Of a stretch of DNA of 56,771 bases, positions 30,101 through 38,806 are shown piece after piece. The notes under the pieces were generated by a model. The model was given only the letters and a program-made list of their open reading frames with translations. It was not told where the DNA came from and made no database searches. This stretch comes from Akkermansiaceae bacterium (GTDB taxonomy: Bacteria > Verrucomicrobiota > Verrucomicrobiia > Verrucomicrobiales > Akkermansiaceae): the NCBI GenBank assembly GCA_022424905.1, contig JAKMGP010000185.1, positions 1 to 56,771 of the forward strand. Direction: 5' to 3'. The translations under genes and the position numbers were made by a program. Each line of letters begins with the position of its first letter. Within the stretch, counting starts at the first letter, position 1.

Positions 30101-32138
30101 TAGCGTGGTCATTAACAAACTGTAGGTCAGTCAATTCCCATAAAATTTCGGTTTCACTGACGAATACGGGAACAGGCAGTGAAGAGAAGCTGTTACTCAT
30201 TGGATCAGAAAAACTTAATCTTTCCTGAGCATCATTCATCCCATCATTGTCTGTATCTGCAAGAGTTGGGTCACTGCGAAAAGAGTGGGAGAGCTCATCA
30301 AAGTCAGAAAGCCCATCGTTGTCAGTATCTTTCAAATTCGGGTTACTACCCGCTACCGCTTCTGCGGCATCATCGAGACCATCATCATCAGTATCCGCTT
30401 TCCACGGATGACTTCCGGCCTCAAACTCCTCCAGCCAATTTAACGAATCACCATCTGGATCGTCATTAACCGTGACATCTGAACGGTATAAAATTTCCCA
30501 CCAGTCGGGAAGCCCGTCGGAGTCAACATCTCCACTGGTGTTGATGATTTGGATCCCTGCTATTCCAGAGTTATTGCCTGATGTCCGAAAGCTTTCAAAT
30601 GAAACCGAGCGCCCAGTAAGACCCTCATAATGAACAACATTAGCGAGTGGCGCCACGGGGCCGGAGCTTGGGCGATATACGATAAAGTCTAATTCTCCAC
30701 CTACTCCTAGCGGTCTAACCAAAGCACTTTCCTGAAAAAGTCCGCCCCGCCTCAAAGTGCTAACTGGCCCCAAATTGTAAGCTGAAAGATAGACGTAAAC
30801 ATCATAAGTGACAAAGGATGACGGCACGTTGTCTATCTCCAGCACTGCGGGGAAATCTGAGCCAGCAGAAAGGTAGCCATTCAAGAGATTGGCTACCTTA
30901 GTATCATTAGCTCTACTGGTCCGAGTGCCATTAAAACGAAAAGAAACTGTCGTCGGGGTTGCATTGCCGGCTGAATCCACGATCACACCTGCGATCGGGC
31001 TAATGATGTGACTAGTATCTCCTGCGCGCAGCGGATTACCCTGAGCGACCCCCGAGCTTTCGAGTAATTCCGTTTGGTTCCAATTCGGTTGGGGGACCAA
31101 TCCATTGGGGAAGGTCGGTGGCCAAATCCCATCGTCCGGACGGCTTTCCGACCGAAAGTTTATCGCGATCGCTCCCGCCCATTCTGGCGGGGTGCTCTCG
31201 TTATTGTCGGGCTCATATCCAGTCTTTATTTCCCATGCATCAGACGCACCATCACGGTCTGTATCGACCAAAGTCGGACTAGAGTCCATCTCTTCACCAT
31301 CGAGGAGACCATCGTCATCTGAATCTCTATCGAGAGGATCGCTTTCAATCTCATCCTGATCTTCCAGTCCATCTTCATCTGTATCTGAGAGACGGGGATT
31401 GGTTTTGGCGATGAACTCAGCAAAATTAGTCAAGGTGTCTCCGTCAATATCGGCTAAAGCGTCAGTAGGATCTGAGTCTGATAATTGATAGAATCTCTCC
31501 CAATAAAGAGGGAGGCCGTCGGAATCTGCATCACTAAGTGCGGTCGGATCAAGTTCTACAGAGACCTGATCAATCGCGAGCCATGCCCGTGGAGTGTTGC
31601 CAACCCTCCGGATCTCCAAAGTATTTGCTCCTTCGGTGAGATCGAGCCCGACTGTAGAGAATTTGTCCGTTACTAAAGTGTAGCTCTGAAATGCTTCACT
31701 CGTAAACGAAGTTGGTTTTCCATTGATACTGATCGAAACAATATGCTCAGCAGGATTTTTTCCCTCATTCATGGAGGTCCCACTCCAGAGGAAATCGAGT
31801 TCAATCCTCATGAGCCCAGTGCTAGTGGCTTGTGATGAAGTAAGATTAAAGTGGATAACATTGCGCGGATCGGAGGAAGTCAAAGATCTTTCAAAATTCG
31901 TGAGAAACTCATCTTTTGCGAGTATGCCAATTGGAGCTGGGTATGTCCCAGCCAGATAATAATGGTCGTCTAAAACAGTTGCGGCTCCGGGCGAGGAATC
32001 TTCGACTCCATTTTCTCTAGAGAATTCCGAACTTGAATTGTTATTGATCCCAATCTGGATGATGGATGAAAATTCCGCCCGGGCAGAAATAATCCCGGCA
32101 AATAGCAGATATCCTATTGATTTCATCAGCGAATCCAT
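27171..32138 (-). CDS. Giant exported DUF1800 protein with thrombospondin type 3 calcium-binding repeats
   Basis: I choose the ATG at 32138, preceded by AAGGAG with a short three-base spacer; ATG at 32126 also gives a good signal peptide (MKSIGYLLFAGIISARA). From 32138 the protein has 1655 residues. It begins with a jelly-roll domain (about 25-200). Aspartate-rich TSP3-type repeats follow at about 204-312, 537-647, 855-985 and 1058-1110, with units like DTDEDGLEDQDE, DSDDDGLLDGEE and DTDNDGMNDAQE. These alternate with beta-sandwich domains. The DUF1800 domain fills about 1127-1640 and carries LRQRVAFALSQILVIS, NYAREVMQLFTIGLWELN and ITELARVMTGLW. The repeats should bind calcium and make the protein a stiff surface rod. 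It is the first gene of an operon with DUF1501. Confidence 0.93.
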   Translation of the reverse strand: MDSLMKSIGYLLFAGIISARAEFSSIIQIGINNNSSSEFSRENGVEDSSPGAATVLDDHYYLAGTYPAPIGILAKDEFLTNFERSLTSSDPRNVIHFNLTSSQATSTGLMRIELDFLWSGTSMNEGKNPAEHIVSISINGKPTSFTSEAFQSYTLVTDKFSTVGLDLTEGANTLEIRRVGNTPRAWLAIDQVSVELDPTALSDADSDGLPLYWERFYQLSDSDPTDALADIDGDTLTNFAEFIAKTNPRLSDTDEDGLEDQDEIESDPLDRDSDDDGLLDGEEMDSSPTLVDTDRDGASDAWEIKTGYEPDNNESTPPEWAGAIAINFRSESRPDDGIWPPTFPNGLVPQPNWNQTELLESSGVAQGNPLRAGDTSHIISPIAGVIVDSAGNATPTTVSFRFNGTRTSRANDTKVANLLNGYLSAGSDFPAVLEIDNVPSSFVTYDVYVYLSAYNLGPVSTLRRGGLFQESALVRPLGVGGELDFIVYRPSSGPVAPLANVVHYEGLTGRSVSFESFRTSGNNSGIAGIQIINTSGDVDSDGLPDWWEILYRSDVTVNDDPDGDSLNWLEEFEAGSHPWKADTDDDGLDDAAEAVAGSNPNLKDTDNDGLSDFDELSHSFRSDPTLADTDNDGMNDAQERLSFSDPMSNSFSSLPVPVFVSETEILWELTDLQFVNDHANGVQSNRGGINRDFIDWRVDNLSVGVTNALRLRLFRQNQKIVFYVNSQAQGSFFRNGKNLQYADYRKDLTKALGFTGFGSCDTSDPLTFQVQAIKTPGESNDWKVNFSIINQKSGTTIAEHEFVGCEADPSLTDQSATWGIGNDSGSSKIGLSQGLQLYRSTTPVERLNGLAHCADADNDGMSDSFELIHGLAANNSSDALIDKDSDGLSNLLESILGTDPSQRDSDGDGVNDFQEAAQFTDPNSADSMPPRYHQKDIGVTDLNNNRMSDLWEARFGVGDLKPADDEDGDGLTNEDEAKLGTDPFDSKSSFRIIAENSEVPHSINLRFPRLILKSQHVFSSTNLKEFRLSQDDLTLDGSDFNLTLPLAGPREFFRVSVSDRDLDSDGLNDWEENVLGSASSASNSLGRPVSYDENGDGTPDGEIAGDQAVFLERFANRVSLLKGLSVATPTRTEASRLLLQGSFGPTMSEIEDVRRQGIEGWIDTQIETQPITYHESYIKEIEDDLNGARIDKTYRTNNDIRIEDENLQTAFARAAISGPDQLRQRVAFALSQILVISRQDGSIDQNVRSLARYYDRLVEYAFGNYYDLLMGVTLDANMGRYLSHVGNLPPDPSINRYPDENYAREVMQLFTIGLWELNQNGTYKLDDKGDQIATYDNDAITELARVMTGLWFANNGWGIQIKQDQEHLVPMELFPAKHDFGEKRLLNGFIIPARTPNKENGMQDIRDAIRHLFEHPNCAPFISRSLIQFLVTSNPTPSYVERVSSIFTDNGKGVRGDLGSVVKAILMDVEARDPAVATSPRFGLFREPVIRTMHLAKLTKMNRSGDVVWWDYGNYFDDTLQMPMNSPTVFNFYRPDYSPPGSLGSAGLDGPAFEIANSYTLISVPNRFWEIADRGFRINGRYHFVPSYEDFMPHLEDSDTLLDYLNIVVCAGGMKAKTRSIIKSNLANTTISDPVEKARLALYLAMMSPEGTVQR

Positions 32139-32204
32139 AAGCTCCTTAAAATTCGCACCTTTTGAAGGATTGGACAAGCGGCAAAGATCTCATAGCTTCC
32201 GGCC

Positions 32205-34397
32205 GTGGATTTCCGCCTCGTCAGTGAATTCGCCCCTAAGGGGGATCAAGAACAAGCGATCGCCAAGCTGGTGAAATCGATCAAATCGGGTAATCGCCAC
32301 CAGACTCTGCGCGGAGTCACGGGCTCTGGTAAGACATTTACAATGGCAAACGTCATCAATCAGATCCAAAAGCCGACTCTGATCATGAGTCACAATAAGA
32401 CTCTCGCAGCCCAACTTTACTCTGAATTTAAGGCCTTTTATCCTGAGAATGCCGTCGAATACTTTGTTTCCTATTTCGACTACTATCAACCGGAAGCCTA
32501 TATTCCACGTTCGGATACCTATATCGAGAAAGACTCGTCGATTAATGAGGAGATTGAGAGGCTCCGTTTAAGCACCATGGGATCACTGATCACTCGCGAC
32601 GATGTGATCGTGGTAGCAAGTGTGAGCTGCATCTATGGTCTTGGAAATCCTGAAGACTACAAAGAAATGATGTTCGGGATTCGTCAGGGAGAGGAAATTG
32701 GCCGCGATGAATTTTTGACCGAACTTGTGAATCTTCTTTTTGAACGGAACGACATTTCCTTTGAACGGGGCCACTTTCGAGTCCGAGGTGATGTCGTCGA
32801 AGTGAGACCAGCCTATTTGGAGGAAACTGCGATTCGGATTGAGTTTTTTGGTGATGAAATCGATCGCATCACTTCGATCGACACTCGAAGTGGGCACGTT
32901 ATCGACGAGGTGACTCACTACGTTTTTTATCCGGCGAAGCAGTTTGTGAGTTCAAAGGAGAAGCTCAAAGGCGCAATGGTTGCGATTCGACAAGAGCTCG
33001 ATGAGCGAATCGCTTGGTTCGAAAAGAATGGCAAGCTTATCGAGGCCCAACGCATTCGCATGCGAACGGAATATGACCTTGAGATGATGCAAGAGATGGG
33101 GTTTTGCCAAGGAATCGAGAACTACTCACGACATATCACTGGACGCAAACCTGGCGAGAGACCCTATACCCTGCTTGATTTCTTTCCAGATGATTACCTC
33201 CTTCTCGCAGACGAAAGTCATGCAACTCTTCCACAGGTTCGTGGGATGTTCGAAGGGGATAAAAGCCGTAAGTCAGTATTGGTTGATCATGGTTTCCGCT
33301 TACCAAGCGCGATGGACAATCGGCCCTTGCGTTTCGATGAATACATGAAAATGACAAAGCGTCGGCTTTACGTAAGCGCGACCCCGGGGCCTTTCGAAAT
33401 CGTGAATTCTAGACCCGACAACCCAAAATTCATTCCAATTAAATCAAGGAATGAGAGTGATTTTGATCCCAGCTTCTTTAAGCGCCTTACTATCAAGGCG
33501 AGTGGCGCAAACGAGGAAGCTGAAGATTTTGACGTTTCCCGTAGTGGTGGGCAACTAATTGTAGAGCAGATCATTCGGCCAACTGGATTATTAGATCCTA
33601 TTTTGACGATGCGGCCATTGAAGTCCCAGATCGACGAGACTATTGAGCTATGCCAACAACGGGTTGAGAAAAACGAACGAGTTCTCATAACAACTCTTAC
33701 AAAAAAAACAGCAGAAGATTTAACCGAATATCTTCAGGGGGTTGATTTAAAGGTGCGCTATATTCATGCCGATGTTGATGCGATTGAGCGGGTTGAGATC
33801 CTCCGTGCCCTCCGAGCAGCGGAGTTTGATATTCTAGTTGGCATTAATCTTCTTCGTGAGGGGCTCGACCTTCCTGAAGTTTCTTTGGTCTGCATACTAG
33901 ATGCTGACAAGGAGGGTTTTCTTCGAAACGAGACAAGTTTGATTCAAACGGCCGGTCGGGCGGCCCGGCATATTAATGGTGAATGTGTCCTTTTCTGCGA
34001 CATAGTGACTGACTCGATTCAGTGCCTTCTTGATGTCACCGAATATCGGCGAAGAATTCAAAGGGACCATAACGAGAAGCATGGAATCACTCCGAAGAGC
34101 GTTAAGCGTGCAGTTCAGAAGAGTCTGCATGATCGTGAGGCGAGTCATCTAGCTGCCAAGGAGGTCAATACGTCGCTAGTCGCAGAGGATGAAATGATCT
34201 TCAATGCAGTCGAAGTCATTCGCGAGATGGAGGATGAAATGCAAAAGGCCTCAGCTAAGCTCGAGTTCGAGAAGGCCGCACATCTTAGGGATCAGATTAA
34301 AGAGTTGAAACAGCGTGCTGGAATCGAAGCTCTGTCGCCAAAAAGAAAGGCGAAGGTTAATTACAATCTAGCAAGAACGAAAGAAAAAGACGCTTAG
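32205..34397 (+). CDS. uvrB: Excinuclease ABC subunit B
   Basis: This 730-residue DNA-repair helicase loads UvrC at damage recognised by UvrA. Visible motifs are Walker A GVTGSGKT (37-44), the beta-hairpin region VSYFDYYQPEAYIPRSDTYIEKD (88-110), LLLADESH (332-339), RLYVSATPGPFE (387-398), RPTGLLDP (458-465) and the C-terminal UVR motif (EFEKAAHLRDQIKELK). The family usually has about 670 residues. The excess comes mainly from an insertion of about 44 residues (403-446) between the SATPGP motif and the VEQIIRPTG strand. The start is GTG at 32205, giving the normal MDFRLVSEFAPKGDQEQAI opening. It is divergent from the DUF1800 gene across 66 bases. Confidence 0.96.
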   Translation: MDFRLVSEFAPKGDQEQAIAKLVKSIKSGNRHQTLRGVTGSGKTFTMANVINQIQKPTLIMSHNKTLAAQLYSEFKAFYPENAVEYFVSYFDYYQPEAYIPRSDTYIEKDSSINEEIERLRLSTMGSLITRDDVIVVASVSCIYGLGNPEDYKEMMFGIRQGEEIGRDEFLTELVNLLFERNDISFERGHFRVRGDVVEVRPAYLEETAIRIEFFGDEIDRITSIDTRSGHVIDEVTHYVFYPAKQFVSSKEKLKGAMVAIRQELDERIAWFEKNGKLIEAQRIRMRTEYDLEMMQEMGFCQGIENYSRHITGRKPGERPYTLLDFFPDDYLLLADESHATLPQVRGMFEGDKSRKSVLVDHGFRLPSAMDNRPLRFDEYMKMTKRRLYVSATPGPFEIVNSRPDNPKFIPIKSRNESDFDPSFFKRLTIKASGANEEAEDFDVSRSGGQLIVEQIIRPTGLLDPILTMRPLKSQIDETIELCQQRVEKNERVLITTLTKKTAEDLTEYLQGVDLKVRYIHADVDAIERVEILRALRAAEFDILVGINLLREGLDLPEVSLVCILDADKEGFLRNETSLIQTAGRAARHINGECVLFCDIVTDSIQCLLDVTEYRRRIQRDHNEKHGITPKSVKRAVQKSLHDREASHLAAKEVNTSLVAEDEMIFNAVEVIREMEDEMQKASAKLEFEKAAHLRDQIKELKQRAGIEALSPKRKAKVNYNLARTKEKDA

Positions 34398-34515
34398 GAG
34401 GCGGGAGAGCAGAAGATTGGTAGGAAAAAGGCCTATCCCGCAATTTCGGGGACCCATCTTTCGAGGCATCTTGGATTTTGACAGTCTTGCCCATTGAAGG
34501 CATTGTGCCAGTCCG

Positions 34516-35397
34516 ATGTCGGTTCCGCAAAATACTATCGCGCTGGTTTATGATTATGATCAGACACTCAGCCCCAGTTACATGCAGGATGATGTCCTGT
34601 TCCCTAAGTTTGGAATCGACCCCGAACAGTTCTGGCGCAAGTGCAATGTTCTTGTGAAGGAAAAACTCTGGGATGGTGAATTGGCTTATATGAAATGTCT
34701 CCTCGATTACTTGGGGATGGATAATGTCAGTAACAACGATCTCACTCAGCTGGGAAAGGGGCTAAGTTACTACCCTGGAGTTGAAACTGTTTTTGAAGAG
34801 ATACGGGAATTTTGCCTTCGACCGGAGCATGAGACTGCGGGGATTAAGGTGGAGCACTACATTGTTTCATCCGGCCTCCAGGCCTTACTCAGTGGATGTT
34901 CGCTAGCTGGAAAGGTGAAAGCGATTTTCGGATGTGAGTTTGGGGAAGACGAACAGGGACGCATCAGCTTCCCTAAACGGACTATTTCTCACACAACGAA
35001 AACTCAATACCTTTTCCGAATTAACAAAGGGATGCTGGGTCATGATGATGATGTGAACGATCACATGCCGACTGAAGCCCGACCTATTCCTTTTGAGAAC
35101 ATGATTTATGTGGGAGATGGGCCTACCGATGTCCCATGTTTTACGGTGATGAAGAAAAACGGGGGACACGCGATTGCAGTTTATAATCCAGCTGATCAGA
35201 CTGGGCGAAGTTTTCGAAAGTGTTTCCAGCTCTGCAATCATGCTGACCGGGTTAAGCATATTGCTCCAGCAGACTACCGAAAGGGGAGTCACTTGCGTCT
35301 CCTTCTAGAAGAAATGGTAAAAGAGGTAGCGGACCGAATTCTTCAGGAACGCCTCGAAGAAGGACAGCAGGGACGAGTTGCAGCACCAGGTTTTTAA
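34516..35397 (+). CDS. HAD superfamily phosphatase
   Basis: This 293-residue cytoplasmic protein has the HAD motifs: motif I VYDYDQTLS (nucleophile D13 and acid D15), motif II IVSSG and motif IV VGDGPTDVPCF. An inserted helical cap follows motif I (about 20-100), as in phosphoserine phosphatase-like members. No signal peptide is present. Its stop lies 11 bases before the mpl start, so both are probably one transcript. That context suggests, but does not show, a role in removing phosphate from a cell-wall sugar or peptide intermediate. The substrate is not identifiable from sequence. Confidence 0.87.
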   Translation: MSVPQNTIALVYDYDQTLSPSYMQDDVLFPKFGIDPEQFWRKCNVLVKEKLWDGELAYMKCLLDYLGMDNVSNNDLTQLGKGLSYYPGVETVFEEIREFCLRPEHETAGIKVEHYIVSSGLQALLSGCSLAGKVKAIFGCEFGEDEQGRISFPKRTISHTTKTQYLFRINKGMLGHDDDVNDHMPTEARPIPFENMIYVGDGPTDVPCFTVMKKNGGHAIAVYNPADQTGRSFRKCFQLCNHADRVKHIAPADYRKGSHLRLLLEEMVKEVADRILQERLEEGQQGRVAAPGF

Positions 35398-35408
35398 ATT
35401 TTGAAGCG

Positions 35409-36794
35409 ATGAGCAGAGAACAATTTCACTTTGTTGGGGTTTGCGGAACAGCCATGGGATCAGTCGCTGCCGGCATGATCGAAAAGGGTTACACGGTCAC
35501 AGGATCAGATCAATCGGTGTATCCTCCTATGTCGACTTTTCTCGAAAATAAAGGGGTTCAAATCATGGAAGGCTACCGGGCTGGCAACATTCCGGATGAA
35601 ACGACGACTGTCGTAATTGGCAACGCTATCAGTCGCGGAAACAATGAAGCAGAGGCGATCCTTGATCGGAGGCTTCGGTATTTATCATTACCAGAAGTCT
35701 TGAAGGAATACTTCCTTCGCGGGCGACGTAATTATGTGGTGAGTGGAACTCACGGTAAGACAACGACAAGCTCAATGCTTGCTTGGGCCTTTGAATCTGC
35801 CGGCAAGAAACCTGGGTTTATGATCGGTGGAATTCCTGCGAATTTTGGCCAGGGCGCGAGGTTCACTGACTCAGAGTTTATGGTGATGGAAGGCGATGAA
35901 TATGACACCGCATTTTTCGACAAACGGTCCAAGTTCCTTCATTACCTTCCGGAATTGGTGGTGATCAATAATATCGAGTTCGACCATGCCGATATTTACA
36001 ATAATTTAGATGAAATCATTCTGACCTTTTCTAGGCTTTTGAAGGTCGTTCCCCGCAGCGGTTTAGCGCTCATTAATGGGGATGACCCCAACTGTCTCAT
36101 TGCCGCTAGGGAATCGCCATGTCCAACAAAGAAGGTGGGCTTTGGCAAATCTTGCGATCTTAAAATTACTAATGTTGAATACCTCCCGACTGGAAGTTGT
36201 TTTGTCATTGAGGGTGAAGCTTATGAAGTTCCAATGGTGGGTGAATTCAATGTAAGAAACGCTGCTATGGCGGTTTGCTCGGCAAGGTTCGCCGGACTTG
36301 AGCCCGAAGAGATCAGGAAGGGATTATTGTCTTTTGAAGGAATCGCTCGACGACAGCAAGAGCGTGGTGAAGTGGGTGGAATCATGGTTGTTGATGATTT
36401 TGCACACCATCCCACCGCCATCGGTTTGGCGATTGATGGACTTCGTCAGAAATACCCTTCGCGACGCCTCTGGGTCATTTTTGAGCCCCGGTCAAATACA
36501 ACGCGGCGGAACATCTTCCAGGATGACCTAGCGATTGCTCTTAAAAAAGCGGATTGCGTTGTCATCCCTTCGATACCCAATCCTGAAAAAGTTGCTGAAG
36601 ATGAAAGGCTCGACCCCGAGAAACTAGTTGCTGACATTTCAAGTGCAGGAGCCCATTCTTGGTATCTAGGGGAGGTTGAAGAGATTGTGGAACATGTTTC
36701 CTCCCTCGCGCAAAGTGGCGATGTTATCGCTATTTTAAGCAACGGTGGATTTGGGGGAATTCACGAAAAGTTGCTGGCCTCACTTGGTGATTGA
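35409..36794 (+). CDS. mpl: UDP-N-acetylmuramate:L-alanyl-gamma-D-glutamyl-meso-diaminopimelate ligase
   Basis: The 461-residue Mur ligase joins recycled tripeptide to UDP-MurNAc in peptidoglycan recycling. It opens with a Rossmann-like FVGVCGTAMGSVA. The ATP loop SGTHGKTTT lies at 112-120. The segment MEGDEYDTAFFDKRSKFLHYLPELVVINNIEFDHADIY is characteristic of Mpl rather than MurC. Later motifs include VPMVGEFNVRNAAMAV and VVDDFAHHPTAI. The ATG at 35409 gives the standard N-terminus. It follows the HAD phosphatase gene closely. Its presence implies that this organism makes and recycles diaminopimelate-type peptidoglycan. Confidence 0.94.
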   Translation: MSREQFHFVGVCGTAMGSVAAGMIEKGYTVTGSDQSVYPPMSTFLENKGVQIMEGYRAGNIPDETTTVVIGNAISRGNNEAEAILDRRLRYLSLPEVLKEYFLRGRRNYVVSGTHGKTTTSSMLAWAFESAGKKPGFMIGGIPANFGQGARFTDSEFMVMEGDEYDTAFFDKRSKFLHYLPELVVINNIEFDHADIYNNLDEIILTFSRLLKVVPRSGLALINGDDPNCLIAARESPCPTKKVGFGKSCDLKITNVEYLPTGSCFVIEGEAYEVPMVGEFNVRNAAMAVCSARFAGLEPEEIRKGLLSFEGIARRQQERGEVGGIMVVDDFAHHPTAIGLAIDGLRQKYPSRRLWVIFEPRSNTTRRNIFQDDLAIALKKADCVVIPSIPNPEKVAEDERLDPEKLVADISSAGAHSWYLGEVEEIVEHVSSLAQSGDVIAILSNGGFGGIHEKLLASLGD

Positions 36795-36924
36795 TCCCCA
36801 TTACAATTCTGGACCGAAAAACCGCCCGCATGTCGATTTTAGGGGGAATTCAAGTGCCCTATACTGGTTTACTTGGGGTATAAAACTGCTTGGGTTTTTC
36901 AGGGTGCAGGACAAGATCCATCGC

Positions 36925-38154
36925 ATGACTCTGAGAATATATTTCCTCACGATCTTTCTGTTTGTTCCAATTAAGGCTGCGGAATGGCCAGAATTTCGCG
37001 GGCCAAATGCTCAGGGTGTGGTGGAAGCAAAGGCTGTCCCTTCAAAGATGGGCAAAGAGAACTTGGTTTGGAAAACTATGATCCCGGGAGCTGGATGGTC
37101 ATCACCAGTAATGAGTTGCGGCTTGATTGTGGTGACAACAGCGGTGAAAACTAGAAAGATTGAACTACGGGTGATTGCATTGGATGCTGAAACAGGTCAG
37201 ATCGTATGGAATCAAAAGCTATTCGAGCCGAGTGAGGAAGAGGCGGGTAGCATCCATGCTAAGAATAGTCTCGCGAGTAGCTCTCCGTTAATTTCTGGGG
37301 GTATAATCTACGCCCATTTTGGACATATGGGGACTGCCGCGCTGTCATTAAAAGACGGAAAAGTGAAGTGGCGTTATCATGACACCTACCCCGCAATGCA
37401 CGGAAATGGTGGAAGCCCTGTTTTGGTCGAAGATGTTTTAATATTCAGTGCAGATGGTGAAAAGAAGGGACTCCTTCGGGGGCTTGATGCGGTGACTGGA
37501 AAACTTAAGTGGGAAGTGAACCGGAAGCAGGATGTCAGGCGAAAATTTTCTTTCGGAACACCATTGATCGTTGAATCAGGTGGCGAGAAAGTCGTTGTGA
37601 GTCAAGGTAGCGGGATGGTAGGCGGCTATCGACCCAGAGATGGTAAATTGATTTGGTGGGTTAATTACGGAGAGGGATTCTCGCTTGTGCCTCGTCCCGT
37701 TCACCAAGATGGTCGAGTTTATTTAGCGACTGGCTTCATGAAAGCCAAGTTACTCGCAATCCGATTGGAGGGAGCGAAAGGAGAGATTACTGATACCCAT
37801 GTGGAGTGGGAAGCCACTAGGGATATTCCAACGACCCCTTCATTTGTGATCTCTGGAGATGAGATCTTTATCACCGATGACACGGGGCGACTCAGCTGTC
37901 TTAGCCGGAAAACTGGTGAACGATTATGGCGCGATAGCTATAAAAGAAAAATTTCAGCATCATTGACACTGGTGGGCAGTCGTCTTTTTGCGTTTTCAGA
38001 AGAGGGCCAGGGTTTCGTTCACGAGGTCTCCGACGAAGGAGCCGAGGCGATCGCCGTAAACGAGTTTGCGGAGCCAGTCTTCGCTTCCCCGATCATTTTT
38101 GACGGATCAGTGATCGTCCGCTCCAAATCTAACCTCTGGAGATTTGGAAACTAG
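36925..38154 (+). CDS. Exported PQQ-like beta-propeller protein
   Basis: I choose the ATG at 36925 (409 residues) because it gives a signal peptide (MTLRIYFLTIFLFVPIKA) followed by the conserved opening EWPEFRGPNAQGVVE. The longer frame to 36745 lies inside mpl. Propeller blades recur with typical PQQ-repeat cores such as VIALDAETGQIVWNQKL, LSLKDGKVKWRYHD, LRGLDAVTGKLKWEV and LSRKTGERLWRD. Proteins of this type are very common in Planctomycetota and Verrucomicrobiota and are usually structural or of unknown role. PQQ binding is not implied. The 130 bases upstream separate it from mpl and may carry its own promoter. Confidence 0.9.
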   Translation: MTLRIYFLTIFLFVPIKAAEWPEFRGPNAQGVVEAKAVPSKMGKENLVWKTMIPGAGWSSPVMSCGLIVVTTAVKTRKIELRVIALDAETGQIVWNQKLFEPSEEEAGSIHAKNSLASSSPLISGGIIYAHFGHMGTAALSLKDGKVKWRYHDTYPAMHGNGGSPVLVEDVLIFSADGEKKGLLRGLDAVTGKLKWEVNRKQDVRRKFSFGTPLIVESGGEKVVVSQGSGMVGGYRPRDGKLIWWVNYGEGFSLVPRPVHQDGRVYLATGFMKAKLLAIRLEGAKGEITDTHVEWEATRDIPTTPSFVISGDEIFITDDTGRLSCLSRKTGERLWRDSYKRKISASLTLVGSRLFAFSEEGQGFVHEVSDEGAEAIAVNEFAEPVFASPIIFDGSVIVRSKSNLWRFGN

Positions 38155-38204
38155 ACAACCTTTAAGACTGAGAACTAGTGGCCTGTGGGTATTGATGGAT
38201 GGGC

Positions 38205-38738
38205 TTAATTGCCTGTCCCCAAAAGATGAATAGCTCCCAAGCAAGCGTGAATTTTGGAATCTACTAACACTCCAGCTTTTTCCTTAGCTTGGATAAACTG
38301 AGCAAGATCTTCGAGGCTCACGAGATGGGTCTCGATGTCCTCTCCATTGATTCCGCCTCCTTCACTAGTTTTGACACATTCTTCTGCGAGAAAGAAGTAG
38401 GTCATTTCGTCAGTCATGCCTGCGGAAGTAGGGGAGTTAAGGAGCGGAGAGATCTTTCCGGCTGTATAGCCAGTCTCCTCGATGAGCTCGCGTTTTGCAC
38501 AGTCAACAACGCTTTCGTTCGCGAAATCTTCTTCGTCTCCAATTAAACCGGCACAAACCTCAAGAACTCTTGATTTTACTGGGCGCCGATACTGTTCGAC
38601 GAGGATGATTTTTTGGTCAGTTGTGAAAGCGAAAATACCAACAACTCCGGTGGCATTCGGACGAGTGACAAATTCCCAATCAGCAATTTCTCGGAGGGAA
38701 AGGAAGCGACCTTCGTGGTGGGACATGATTTCAGCCAT
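38205..38738 (-). CDS. NUDIX hydrolase, probably ADP-ribose pyrophosphatase-like
   Basis: The protein has 177 residues from the ATG at 38738; a GTG at 38753 and an ATG at 38726 are alternatives. The fold follows the ADP-ribose/ADP-sugar pyrophosphatase pattern: VGIFAFTTDQKIILVEQYRRPV, then VLEVCAGLIGDEEDF and the NUDIX helix ending CAKRELIEETGY, where the REL-x-EE-x-G metal-binding core is intact. The loop before the helix is longer than the GX5E consensus. It would hydrolyse a nucleoside diphosphate sugar in the cytoplasm. The gene is divergent from eboD across 68 bases. Confidence 0.88.
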   Translation of the reverse strand: MAEIMSHHEGRFLSLREIADWEFVTRPNATGVVGIFAFTTDQKIILVEQYRRPVKSRVLEVCAGLIGDEEDFANESVVDCAKRELIEETGYTAGKISPLLNSPTSAGMTDEMTYFFLAEECVKTSEGGGINGEDIETHLVSLEDLAQFIQAKEKAGVLVDSKIHACLGAIHLLGTGN

Positions 38739-38806
38739 ATTTTCACAATACACGGCAAAGAATCGGTGGCCAAGCCGCGTATGAAACGTTACGTAAAGAA
38801 AGTTAA

